From assembly GCA_020064725.1 (NCBI GenBank), contig JAGTWJ010000007.1, forward strand, positions 868,001 through 932,000: 64,000 nt of DNA. The letters run 5' to 3'. Every line of letters starts with the position of its first letter. The first letter of the stretch is position 1. The stretch comes from Drechslerella dactyloides (taxonomy: Eukaryota > Ascomycota > Orbiliomycetes > Orbiliales > Orbiliaceae). The notes below the pieces were generated by a model. That model did not search any database, had not been told where the DNA came from, and saw only the letters and a list, made by a program, of their open reading frames with translations. Both the position numbers and the translations under genes were made by a program. This document shows positions 35,663 to 48,649 of the stretch, one piece after another.

Positions 35663-37554
35663 ACGTCAATGATAAGCGAACGGATCAGACAAGCGAGCGG
35701 ATCACCTCACCACACCTACGCGCCCACCACTCCTCCTATACCTTATACCTCCACAACCACCGCAATGCCTGCCTCTACGACCGAATCCAGAGTTCTTCTA
35801 GCTATTGAAGCTATGAAAAAAGACCAAGAATTAAGTATTCGAGCTGCTGCTAAGCATTATGATGTCCCTTATACCACCTTAGTCTGCCGATATAATGGCC
35901 GCTCTTCACGATGCGACAGCATCCCTAAATCGCGAAACCTTACAAAATTGGAGGAGGATGCCATTGTTCAATATATACTTGAGCTATGTGCGCGGTCTTT
36001 TCATCCTAGGCTGGGTAGTGTGGAAGATATGGCCAACCAGCTGCTGCTGGCGCGTAGCGACGATAGTACGCGACGCGTCGGTAAGAGATGGGCTGGTAAC
36101 TTTGTCAAACGCCGCCCAGAGCTACAGACGCGTCTGTCCAGGAAGTACGACTACCAGCGAGCGAAATGCGAAGATCCTGTACTTATCAGCAAGTGGTTTC
36201 AGCTAATAGAGGCTGTAAAGACCAAGTACGGCATCGCGGACAATGACATCTACAACTTCGACGAGACTGGCTTCGCAATGGGCATAATATCTACAACTAC
36301 TGTTGTTACAGGTGCTGAAACACGCGATAAAGCTAAGCTGGCGCAGCCTGGGAATCGCGAGTGGGCAACAGTTATCCAGGGGATAGGCGCAGAAGGTTGG
36401 GCAGTGCCGCCATTTATTGTCCTCGCTGGGCAACACCACTTAGCTAGCTGGTATACAGCGACAAAGCTACCAGCGGATTGGGTTATTGCGCTTTCTGATA
36501 ACGGCTGGACGACGAACGAGCTCGCTCTACAGTGGCTAAAGCACTTCGACAAGTTTACAGCGCGGCGCTGCATTTCGGACTACCGGCTATTAGTCCTAGA
36601 TGGTCACGAAAGCCACCACTCTGTTGCCTTTGAGCTATACTGCCAGGAGCATAAGATTGTCACAATCTGCATGCCGCCGCATTCATCGCATATCCTCCAG
36701 CCACTGGATATTGGCTGCTTTGGGCCATTAAAGCAGGCGTATAGCCATGAGGTGGAGAGCTTGGTGCGCGCGTACGTTAACCATATCTCTAAGCTGGAGT
36801 TTCTCACCGGGTTCCACAAGGCGTTTACTGCTGCAATAACACCTAAAAACATACGCAGCAGCTTTGCTGGAGCTGGCATTGTACCTTATAACCCTGACAA
36901 AGTTTTATCAAAGCTGGATATACAGTTGCCAGCAGCTACTCCAGCGAATTCACGTCCAGGCACTGCGAATGCGGCAGCTACCTGGACTACAAAAACACCA
37001 TTAAACCCATCAGAGGCTAGCCTACAAGCAGGCCTGATCAAAAACCAGATTACCCAGTACCAGAATAGCTCTCCTACATTACTGCTAGCAGCTGTGGACC
37101 AGCTGTCTAAAGGGACACAGACTATAATGCATCAATTGGCACTTATACGTGCAGAGAACACAACACTGCGCTCTGCTAATGAAGCATTAAGTAAACGGCG
37201 GCGGGCAAAAAGACAGCGTATACAGCATGGAGGCATGCTCACCATACACCAGGCAGGTGATATACTGGACCAAGACACCATAGGTAGGCAGCATAAGCAG
37301 GTAGAGCCAAAAAACTGTCAGGACAACATGCAGCCAGGAGGGGGCTCTGGAAGGGTATTGCGCTGCAGTCAATGCGGTAGAGCTGGGCATAATATTCGAA
37401 CATGTCAAGAGGCATCTTAAGCATGTAAATAAGCTATTTAGTATGTATCTAGCCCAAAGCTATAGTATTGTGGTGGTGAAATCAGTATTTTCGTTGAGAT
37501 GGGGTGGTGAGGTGATCCGCTCGCTTGTCTGATCCGTTCGCTTATCATTGACGT
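35663..37554 (+). mobile_element. Intact Fot1/Pogo-family DNA transposon
   Basis: This 1,892 bp element has perfect 51 bp terminal inverted repeats (35,663-35,713 and 37,504-37,554) beginning ACGTCAATGATAAGCG, with TA duplicated on both sides (35,661-35,662 and 37,555-37,556), the target used by the Tc1/mariner/Pogo group. Each terminal repeat holds two copies of AAGCGANCGGATCA 18 bp apart, likely transposase contacts. One uninterrupted transposase frame fills most of the interior. Composition is normal with no sign of RIP, in sharp contrast to the AT-rich DNA around it and to its same-length copy at 21,829-23,720. It looks potentially mobile. Confidence 0.95.
35669..37420 (+). CDS. Fot1/Pogo-type DDE transposase with C-terminal zinc knuckle
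   Basis: The full frame is 583 codons; the first ATG lies inside the terminal repeat. Met33 (35,765, 551 aa) is a more likely start, because residues 1-32 mostly encode the terminal repeat. Residues ~40-75 form a pipsqueak/CENP-B-type helix-turn-helix (LSIRAAAKHYDVPYTTL). Residues ~90-165 form the second CENP-B-like DNA-binding domain. The DDE catalytic domain spans ~185-400: Asp198 (YNFDETGF), Asp311 (LLVLDGHESH) and Asp347 (LQPLDIGCF), with 35 residues between the last two. The block GNREWATVIQGI is typical of the family. Residues ~475-510 look like a coiled coil ending in a basic patch (KRRRAKRQR), a possible nuclear signal. The C-terminus has a CCHC zinc knuckle (Cys566, Cys569, His574, Cys579). 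All three acidic residues are present and there are no internal stops. It would cut and paste the element at TA sites. Confidence 0.95.
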   Translation: MISERIRQASGSPHHTYAPTTPPIPYTSTTTAMPASTTESRVLLAIEAMKKDQELSIRAAAKHYDVPYTTLVCRYNGRSSRCDSIPKSRNLTKLEEDAIVQYILELCARSFHPRLGSVEDMANQLLLARSDDSTRRVGKRWAGNFVKRRPELQTRLSRKYDYQRAKCEDPVLISKWFQLIEAVKTKYGIADNDIYNFDETGFAMGIISTTTVVTGAETRDKAKLAQPGNREWATVIQGIGAEGWAVPPFIVLAGQHHLASWYTATKLPADWVIALSDNGWTTNELALQWLKHFDKFTARRCISDYRLLVLDGHESHHSVAFELYCQEHKIVTICMPPHSSHILQPLDIGCFGPLKQAYSHEVESLVRAYVNHISKLEFLTGFHKAFTAAITPKNIRSSFAGAGIVPYNPDKVLSKLDIQLPAATPANSRPGTANAAATWTTKTPLNPSEASLQAGLIKNQITQYQNSSPTLLLAAVDQLSKGTQTIMHQLALIRAENTTLRSANEALSKRRRAKRQRIQHGGMLTIHQAGDILDQDTIGRQHKQVEPKNCQDNMQPGGGSGRVLRCSQCGRAGHNIRTCQEAS

Positions 37555-40500
37555 TATATAATAAAAACAATTATTTAATTTATATTATATAAATATATTA
37601 TAATATAATATATACTTATTTATTATAACTATAATTTTATATTATTACTAAGATAATCTTGAATTTTAGCAAAATATCCAATATAATAATTATGATTTCT
37701 ATTAGTAGTTAATAAAATAAATAAGATCTAACAAATCATTAATATATAGTAATAGTTTATATAGCTAAATAAAATTATATTAATAAAAATATATAAATTT
37801 TAATAAAAGGAAACTTATCAAAATTCTCATAATAATATACAAAAAAAAAAAACATAAAAATATATAATAAATATTTAAATAAAAAAAATTTATTATAGAA
37901 AAGAACCTAAAATTATAGATCTTAAATCCAGATTTACTATTAGTCACAGTACCTTACAGCTCATAAGCTAAGGTTTTGGGTACTTACTTAATATACTTGA
38001 GCATTCTACTAAGTTATACTTGGTTAATACTTATATTAAACTCTTGAGTTTATACAAGAAAGTATATCCCATATAGCTTGGGGAGCGTTGCCTCAGTGCT
38101 ACCATCACTTTTCCGGATAGCTCGTAGACACCGCGAGCAGCAAAAACGATTTATGCATGCTATTAAGTATGGTCGTCAGTGCTTCGCATGAAGATTGAAA
38201 AATCTTAGAGTTAGCATACAGTAATCAAGACACATGGTTTCTATAGATTATTTAAGCATTAAAGAATTCAGAAGTAAGAATTAGATCAAGCTAATTCATT
38301 CTTTTATAGTAGTAAACTGTATATATATATATATATATATACTAAATTTTTAGATCATATTTTTTATATAGCTATAGAAAGTTTTTATTCTTGGAACCTT
38401 TTTCATATTATAAGGGTGTAAATATTTTCCTAATACTAAAAATACTTGAATTATCATTTGCTTTAGCTTTTGTTTTTTTTTTTTTTTATATATTTTTAGT
38501 TTATCTTTATTAGTTTTTTATATATTTTAATAGTATATTCTTTACTTATATTTATATATTTTAATATTGGTATAATTTAAGACTACTTTAATTGCTCTAT
38601 TAAAATTATAATATTTGTTAGGTCCTCTTCATCATAAATATATAATTACCTTAAATTAATTTTTAATACTAATTAATAATTTTTAGCTACAAAGCTTGAT
38701 TTTAGCTATAGGAGATCTAAATCAACTTGTTATTGTGAAATTTTGTATGTATATTGCTGAAAAACCCTATGATTACTCTATTAAATTGGATTTGGAATAC
38801 CTATTAAAATATAAACTGGGGGATAAGATAGTAGTGCTCTTGGACTGCTTCTAAAATGGTAATAGCTATTTTATAGGTGTTAATATGATTGATGGTCAAG
38901 TTGGTTATATTTTTTATATTAATTATCTAATTCTTGACTTAAATGAAGCTTCTCCTATAAAACTTTTTTCGGGTTTATGGGCTTGTTAATTGATTCCCTG
39001 CTAATAAGTCTGAGAGACTGGATGACCTTGTGCACTGCTATGGCTGGGACACTAATGTTTATTGGTAGTGTTGTAGTTCTTGGGAGTTATTTTTATTTAT
39101 TTTTCTTTTAACTAAGTAATTTTAGGATTAGATGAAGTAGTTGTTTAGTTTGGAGATTTTATTAGCTAAACTGAGGATTTGCTTGTTTAATTTTTATATA
39201 CGTTGATAGATATTAATATTATTTTTAGATATACAGCTCTTGTCTAACTATCAATATAAGAGAAGTAGGATTATTCTTGATTTTAGCTTATTTAAAAAGG
39301 TTTTTATATATAAAAAGCTCACTATAATTATGATATTATATTTATAGTATATTTTAATCTGGAAATAAAATTTTATTAAATTAATATATTGTATAAACCT
39401 GGGAACAAGGCTTGGAATATAGATATTGAAGATTGAAGATATCTTTGAGTTGTTTGGAAATAGTTTATTCTAAACTTTTTTATAGTTCTTAAAAATTTTT
39501 TACTGTAAATGATGCCTTGGTAAATTAATATAAATCTCTATTGTAATTAAAGTAACATAAGTATAGTAAAAGTTAGTAAATGTCTAAGAAAAATCTGATT
39601 TAAGATTTATTAGTAGTTTTGAGTTTTGTGAAAGTAATAATGAAGATAATATTTACTATAATAAATATAATTTTAATAATTAAAGACTTGAATTGTACTA
39701 ATCTTTATTATTTGTGGATGAAAATGATTACAAATCTGATGATGATGGTCTAGTACTACTATAAATTGATTGATAATTTTTTCCTAATAGTTGCTATATT
39801 TTTATATATATTAGTCTTAGGACCTAAACACAAATACTAAGCGAGATACACAAAAATCAAGACAGAGTAATGTGTGATGACTGGTACAGCAAGTGCAAAC
39901 TATAATGTAAAGGAGCTTATAAGTAGAACTGTGTGCATGATTGATATTATTGGGTGCTGGGCTGTACTATTATGTGGAGTCAGATTGATATTGAAGGGTA
40001 TGTGATTACCCTATCTAAGTTTTATAAATGGTAGAAAATGTAGTTTATATAGCTTTGCTACCTTTATTCTATGAATTGGAAATTTTATAGTTTTACATAG
40101 ATATATATATTATTAAGACTAAATAATCTAGTGAGGAGATTTTTTATACAAGAAATATATAGAAGGAATTGAGTATATAAAAAAACTATAATTCTACTAG
40201 GATTCTTAGTCTAATTATCTTTTAAAATTTATATAAAAAACTTAGGGATAGAAAGCTAGGAATATATATAAAGGAAGAAATCTTATTGGGAATTGGTTTC
40301 TGTATTTCTACTAGTAATTTATAAAACTTTTCTTATATTTATTAAGTATATTAGCTGTTTATATATTATTCCTAGTCTAATACTGGCTTAAATTGTTTAT
40401 GTATGTCAAGTATTGTTAAGGTGCTGTTATTTTTCCTGCCTCGACTTTGTTATGTTGGTTGTAGTTATAGGTCGAGTGTATATCTAGAACAACAATAATT

Positions 40501-43500
40501 ATAGATAATACCAACCAAGTTTGGTACTCGCAGACACAATCAAAATCTATACAGTGAACAATAACTTTCAAACTTCTGAATTTTAAGAACAAGGTGGCAC
40601 AATAGCTAAAACAGATAACGTTATAAATTTAAAGTATACAATAGACAAAGAGAAACAGATTCAAATACTCTAAATTCGATCTAAGACGGTTGACCGGTGG
40701 TCTGGTGGTGGTGGTGGTAGTGGAGGCGGTAAGGTTGTTGCGGGTTGAGCACTGTGCCGTGTCTTGGCACCTGCTGGTTGCCACCTTTCACCCTTTCACC
40801 TTTTCACCCTTTCACTCTTTCACAATGTCTTACCTGCGACTGTTGTCTGACGTGGCTCGGCTTAGGGTGATGTAGTACCAAGATATAGTATAGGGGTGCT
40901 TAGCTTTTTATAAGTGAAAGCTAGAGTATAAGTGAGCCTAATAAGTTTGTGAGTCTTATGTCTGGTAATTGAAGAAAACTCTAATTGCCCTATTTTATTT
41001 ATTATATTAGATAATAATAGACGCTCTTAGTTGACTTTGGGGACTTAGACCACCTATTTATAGTAATGATTTCTAAAATAAAGCTTATAGAATATATAAA
41101 AAAGATGAAATATTATTTTAAATATTATACTACTATCTGAGAAATATGTATTGAACTTGGGATATTAAATATGCTTCTAAATTATATATATAAAGATGAT
41201 CTTATATAAAATATTATTAAGATATGCCAAACCTAATTTTTATAATTTTATAAGCTAAGTCTTAAACTAAATCCTATAAATAGGGAAGGGATGGTCTGGT
41301 TTATAAGATTATCCTATTATATTAGTATGATTTTAATATAGAATGTAGAAATCTACTAAAGTAATTATTGATTTATTTAGTTTGAATGGCTGATAATTAA
41401 GTTGTATAGAATAAATAGCTATTATAAATAAAATTATAAAATTAAAGCCTCTTAAAATGTTATGTGTGTTGGCCAATAAAAACCCTCGTTATTTTATTAA
41501 TTGATTTATATATAATATTTTTTAAAATAAGAATATAATTTGAAAGTTAAAAGTTAAAAGATAGCCTTCTAATTATACTGGTGAGGGGGGGTCTAGGCAT
41601 GATGTTGGTAAAGGGAGTTTTAAGGCTGTGTTGAAGGATTTGTCTATTTAAAGTTTATTGAATTAGGCTTAAAACTATGTGGACCTGTATGTATTACTAA
41701 ATCTATATAATATTTATATATATAAGATTAAGTTGTTTTATACCTTTAAAGGATGTTTGGAGCTAGGATGTTTGGGGCTATTCTACTTTCTTACTTAGTA
41801 CTTAGGTGTATCTGGGGTTTATTAATTAAAACTTAGGAAAATATTAAGTACTAGAGGGTTTTCTGTGTATTATATATTTTTGGAAACTGAACTTTTTGAT
41901 TATATATTATTATTTCTACTTTATATAGTATATTGGTGATTTGATATATACTAATAGTATGTTGTGGTATTTCTAATATTATCTGAATTGGGCTGTGTGA
42001 CTTAAAAGTATTTTAATTTGTGGTTGGTTTAAAGAGCTACTTTATATTTTTGATTATATAAAACTGGATCAATTTACTAAAATATAGATTAGAGATTGGT
42101 GATGAGAATTCAGACTAACCACCTATGTGGGTAGGGATGGTGAGAGACTGGGTAAAAATTATCTATTGTTTGTGTGTATATTATGTAATCAGTATATATA
42201 TTGTATGTATGAAATCCTAGTTTTAATAGATAGCTAATTAGACTTACTAGTTGTTTTATTTTTTGCAAAATAGGAGTACTTATATCTGTTATATAATCTA
42301 GTTATGATTTTTATGTTTTGTAAGCTAGCTTTGCTTGATTATTTAGTTGGACTTTCTATATATATAAATTTAACTAATCTCTCTATCTTCTTATGATTTT
42401 AAACTAATTTGGTAACATTTTTTATTTTATATAAATTAAATTATATTAATACTAATTTTTACTTTTAATAATTCTCACTTTTATAGAATGGAATACTATC
42501 TAAATAGAGTAATATGTTAATATTTTTATGTAAAATAATAATCTGTATTTTTGTCTAAAAATTTAATTATATTTTAAGGGAAAAAATATTTTGTGGTAAT
42601 GACTGCCTAAATCCTACTATATAGATATATTATAATAATTTTTTTATTAAGTTTTTTTATATTGTTCTACAAAGCTAGCTTTTATTTTTTAACTGAGTGA
42701 CATAGCTCTCTATGTTTAAATTCATAAAAGTTTTGAGATTGATTTGTTAATATAATCATGATTTATTATTTTAGGAAGATGAATACTATGTTAATAATAC
42801 ATTTTTCAAATAGAGTATCGACTAAACAATACAAAACAATATCAAAATATCACAAGAATACAAAAAAATAAAATTATACAATTAGTCATATACAAATATT
42901 AAGGAGAATGTGTTTTCTATTTAAACAATTATCTGCAAAAAGGGGAAGTATAAAGATTTAGAAATATTAATTGTTCTCTAGGGTACTACTAAATATATGG
43001 ACCCCAAAATTACTATTGTTTGTTGCTTCCTATGCTAGCTATTCATCCGGCTAAATAATTAAGAGATGGCCGATTCTATGTGTATGTGCTCTAGGTAGTT
43101 GCAGATCCCTAGTAAGAGATATAGATACATATTACCACTGCAAAGCATTATAAGTTGTTTGTATAATAAAGATAAACTTAGGATAAAGACTGAAATTAGA
43201 AAAACTAACTTAGTCTAGGGCATGGGTATCCTGGAGACCCTGAGAATACCAAAATTTTAGGCCTATATACTTAACTGTGTGTTTTGATGAAAATGTATAA
43301 TTTTTCTACCCAGGAATATGCCTTAGATAATCTTTGATTATGTATTATATTGATTGGTACCCAAAATGCTTTATATTGGTGTCTAAGTTTAGCAATATCT
43401 ATGCTACTATAATATGATGGATTTGTAGGCTTAATAATAGATATAGACTGAAAATTATGGTTATATTGAGGAAAATCTTTAGGGTATATATGATATATAT

Positions 43501-46500
43501 TCTATTATGAATACTATTCTTAAATAGATCTCTACTTATAGATTGTATCTACTTTTAAATAATATTTAATATGATGAGTTGAGTTTGAAATCAATTCCTA
43601 TACTTGGATATGACCTGGTCAAAACTTGATCATGCAAAACCATATCTATATAAAAGAAATATTCTAGTATCTTATTATTCCATTAAACAACAATTCTACT
43701 ATTATAATATATATCTATCTATAAGTATAAGTAGATATATTATAATATATTTAATAGTTTATTAAAAGTTTTATATACTTTTATTAGCTAGAAAGAAGAT
43801 TTAAATACTACTTTTAATTAAGAAAAGTCTAATAAATAGTAAGTTCTACAACTAGAGTTTTAACTAAATATTATTTATTATTAATATATTATTATGGTAT
43901 TATTATAAGGTAATTTAGTATGCTTCCACTGATAAATCAAATTTTGAAGATAGTAATAGAAATTAAAAAAAATAATTATCTATTTATATTTTCTTAATTA
44001 TAATTTTATTTATTATTATAAACTCTATAAGATAAATTAATTTATAATTTTAGAAATTTTATATTATTATTATTATTAAATTTATAGTTTAAAAATATAA
44101 TATTATTATATAAAATATTTAAATATTCTTTTATTTAATTATAATATTCTATTAATATAGTTATAGTTTCAAAGATAACTACTAAAAAATAATATTAAAA
44201 TATAAAAGCTAGTTTTAGATTCTATAAAAAAAAAAAATAATATGTAGAAGATATATATAAGAAAATTAGAATATTGAAAATTAAATTAAATTTATTAATA
44301 TAAATATTAATTATATTATCTAATAAAAACAAGAAATTCTAGAAGTATATTATATATTTTAAAAGTAATTTGGGTTGGAAAATAAATAACTATAGTATTT
44401 TATATATGTAAAAGATATTATTATAAGATTTATAATATATTTAGTATTATAAGATAAAGATTTTATAATAATAAATATAAAAAAAACTATTTAATAAAAA
44501 TAATATAAAATTATTAATATAAGATTAAATACTATAATACTAGTATAATTTTATAAATTAAACTTTTCTTACCACTAAAACCTAAAAAACTAAAGCACTT
44601 ACTTATCAATTTAAATATATTAAATTGATTAAAATGAGCCCTCTCTTAAATAAAAAATAATAATTAAAGCTATTTTAATTCTAAATAATCATTTAACTAG
44701 GTATATAATTAAATATTTAATCATACTTAATATTATATAAGGGGAAAGTCTAAGTCTTATCTACCAAACTTAGTTAATAATAATCCACTAATATAATTAA
44801 TTTAAATCTCAACCAATATATATATAGATTATAAAATTACCAAACCCCTAAATACTTAAATACTTATAACTACTATAATATTTCTATAAAAGTAAATATA
44901 TATACTAAGCTACAGTAAAATCAATCTATTATTCTTATTAAGCAAGGAAAATATTAAAACACCAACAGCATAGCTACCCCTTTATCTTTTATTAGCCATA
45001 TTAACCAATATCTTAGCCATTTTCTGAATATCTTCTAGTTTATAATTATAATAATTTTAAAAAAAAATATTAAATAATATAAATTTAAAATTAAATACCA
45101 CTTTATTTATTATGTTTTTACTACTTAAGTACATATTGAATTAAAGATATTAAATATAATATCCTACCATATATATAATTATAATAGATAATAAAAGATA
45201 ATCAAAATAAATCCAACTACCAACCCTAAATTATATAGTTATTACTTATACTATCTATAAATAAATATTTATAGATAGTATATATTTAGAATATTATAAA
45301 AACCATTATGGAATCTTATTAAAATAGAATACCTACTTTTACTAAATAATTTGTTATTATAAATACAATTAAAAAATCCAAACTCCTAAAAATATTATAC
45401 AAGTTTTAATAAAAAAACCCTTAATATTTTATAACTTAGCTAATAATTAATATTATCTAGAATTAAGATATAAACCAGAAATTTAAAAATACTAGAAGCT
45501 AGTGGCCTCATAAGCACAATATAATCTTAAATAATTCTAGTCTCTATGTCTAATATTATTCCTATATTATAATATATTTAATCTATAATTTTTATATATA
45601 TTATTTGTAAATTAGTTAAAGTGCTTACAGATCTAGTTAAATTTTTTATTTATTATATTTATAGCTAAGATATAATTTCTGTTAGACTAAGAGAGATTGT
45701 GCATACCTTTTGTGTTTAATCTCCAACCCCTTTCATCTTCTATTCACTTAATCTAACAATTATTCTGATTACATCTTATAATCTAGTATATCTAACCTTT
45801 CTATAAATTATATATTTCTAATTTTTTATTTTTTAATTATTTTTATCTTTTTATTAAATTAATATATAAATCTTTTTAGAAGTATTTTCAAACTATTATT
45901 AATATATACTTATTATTTTTTAAGAAAATTTATAGATATTTCTAATTTATTTTATAGTTAATTTTTTGGATTAAAAACTATTTTATATAGTATAATAGTA
46001 AGATTTATTATTATAATAAGGTTACTTAAAACTTCTTAAATATTAATAAAAATAAATATACATATATAAAAATTATTATTTCTTATATTATAGAAAATCA
46101 AAAATTATTTAAAATATAAATACTACTATTATTAAATTATTTTTTTTTTTTATATTTTATAAATTTTATAGTTAAATCTTATTTAATAAAATCAAAATAT
46201 TTCCAACCACTAGCTAGTCTAGCCAAAAGAATAGATTCTAATTTAAAATATAATTTTTTTTTATAAAATTCTAACCCTATACAGAAAAATTTGTTAGTAA
46301 TAAATAACTATTTATATTTTAATTATTAACTTTCTAATAGTTACTAATTATATATATACCTAATAACTAATTCCAATCAGTAAAATACTTATATAAAATA
46401 ATTACTAAATTTAAATATTAATAAATTTTTAAAATTATCTAAAGTTTACTAGCCAATTATTATTACCTCTTCAACTAAGATTTATTCAATATTATCTTTA

Positions 46501-48649
46501 ATTTTTTTTGTTGGTTCTATAGCTTTATTAACCACTTTACCAGCTATTAAATTAAAATATATTAATACCTTATTTTATACTTTAACTATAAATTAAAAAA
46601 ATTTTATTAGAAGAATATTATAAAAAAGGAAAACTTAGGTATAAGAAAATAAAATTTTATCATAATATAAAAATATTTAAAGATATATAAAATCTAGATA
46701 AATTTTCTATAAGTAAAAATGTTAAGGAATAATTCTATTTATAATAATAAATAATATATATTTAAAAACAATATTTAACAGATACTTTAATAAAATCTAT
46801 ATCTTTTTAAAGATATTAGATAAATATATAAAAGCTACTAAAATAATATTATAAAATTATTTACACTTTTATTATATAATATTTTTAAAAGGATATAGTA
46901 AAGTAATTAATCTTTAGTATATATTAATAAAAAAATATATATAGTGTAATAGAAAATAAAAAAATACTATAAAAAATAGATATAAACTATAAATTAGTAA
47001 TTAACTATCTATAATAATCTTTTATATACTTAAAGTATTTAAAAGTTATAAATTTTATATTTACAACAAAAACCTTTTATCAAGTTATTTAATAAGAAAT
47101 TCTTTTTTTGATAAATATAAATAATTTTAATATAACTACATAGGCTATTTAAGTTAATTATAATATTTTTTTCTTAAAGTTGAAATTCTTTATATTTATA
47201 CTTAATAAATATAAGATAATGTTCACATATACTAATATAAATAAGATACTCTAAAATAAATATTAAATTTATTATAAAAATTGTACTATTATCAAGTACT
47301 ATTATAGAAAAAAAGAAATTAATTTAATTAAAACCCTTATAATCTAGTATTTAAAAAACATAATACTTATTAAAAATATTAATAGAATTTATTAATAAAA
47401 CTTTACTTATATTCAAAAATATCTATAGTAGATTCAATAAAAGCTTTTAAAAAACCTAAATATTATTAATTATAATTAATACCTTAGGCTTTAATTAGAT
47501 ATAATACACTACCATTATTTTAATAAAAAGATCTTAGTAATAAGAATTAACACCTACCTTATTCTAAAGCCCTAATCTTTTAATATATAAAAATCAGATA
47601 ATATCTAAATATTAGTAGATATTATATATATCACTATTAAATATAATCTAAACATCTATTATTTAATAAAGATTATCCAGAACCTTTTTCTTAAGCATAC
47701 TAAATAGAATTCTAAAAATACTAAAAAACCAAAATAACTTAAAAGTTAATTTATTTTACTAATATCTCAAAATATACTTATATACTTCTTTAATAGTATA
47801 AATAATTTTAACTTTCTCTTCTTTATCTATATTAATAATACTAGAACACAAATCTTTAATTTTTTCAATATAACAAAATAAAAAATTATAATAACTACTC
47901 AAAATAATTTTAGATATTAATTTTATATACTTACTATTACTTTTAAAAAGTTTAAAACTAGATATAAAAATATAATTTATAAATTTGTTTATAAAATCTT
48001 ATATAATTTATTAATATTATTTAGCAACAAAAGCAAATCTATATACTAAAAAAAAATTATTTACCTTATTAAATAATTAAAGATATATTTAAACTTTCTT
48101 AAAAAAATAAAAACAATCTTATACAATAAAATTGTTTATTATAATTAAAAATTGGTATCTAGATTATTTATTAAGTATACTACTAACAATACTATCAGCA
48201 AATAATATCTAAATCCCATAAAAAAGATCTATAATAGCTTATTAAACTAATTTGTCTTTATTATAAAAATAATAATACCCAAGATAAGTTTGTAGTTTTT
48301 AAAAATCAAAATTATATTTCGTTTTCATATTACCTTTAAATAATAGCAGGGAATATAGTTAGCAGCTCGCGATCAAACATGATAGCCTGAGGCTATTTGC
48401 AAGCCCCATCGTGTTCTTAATACCCACCACTACAATACTTCTACAATAAAACATTGAACTAAGACTTAAAACTATTTTAATATAAAATAGCTTACCCTTA
48501 ATAATTACTAAATACCAAGTATTATAAACACATACCAGATACTTCTTCATATATAAATAAGCTTTAATAAACCTAAGATTTATTATAATAATTAGCTTAT
48601 TTACACAGTAAAATAAATAATATGCTTTAGAATATATAAGGCAATTTAT
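37555..48649. other. Long AT-rich tract, no gene recognised
   Basis: Eleven kilobases of AT-rich DNA with stops in all frames, resembling RIP-mutated repeats. Exceptions are a (TA)n run at 38,320-38,341, a GC-normal patch at 38,060-38,220, and one at 40,430-40,870 containing CTTTCACC-type tandem units near 40,785-40,825. The 61-codon frame in the latter is not convincing. I found no readable reverse transcriptase or transposase motif in 41,000-48,350, though old retroelements are likely. Confidence 0.45.

Noticed and set aside
36203..37424. Minus-strand open frames inside the intact transposon
   Set aside because: They are shadows of the transposase coding frame; the plus-strand frame has the full domain order and catalytic residues.
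41000..48300. A further retroelement in the AT-rich tract
   Set aside because: Likely on composition, but I could not read any reverse transcriptase, RNase H or integrase motif or find paired LTRs, so no element is claimed.
48400..48440. ATAGCC-TGA-GGCTAT hairpin near 48,384 as a Helitron 3' end
   Set aside because: The hairpin is not followed at the usual distance by a CTRR terminus, and no Rep/helicase remnant is visible nearby.
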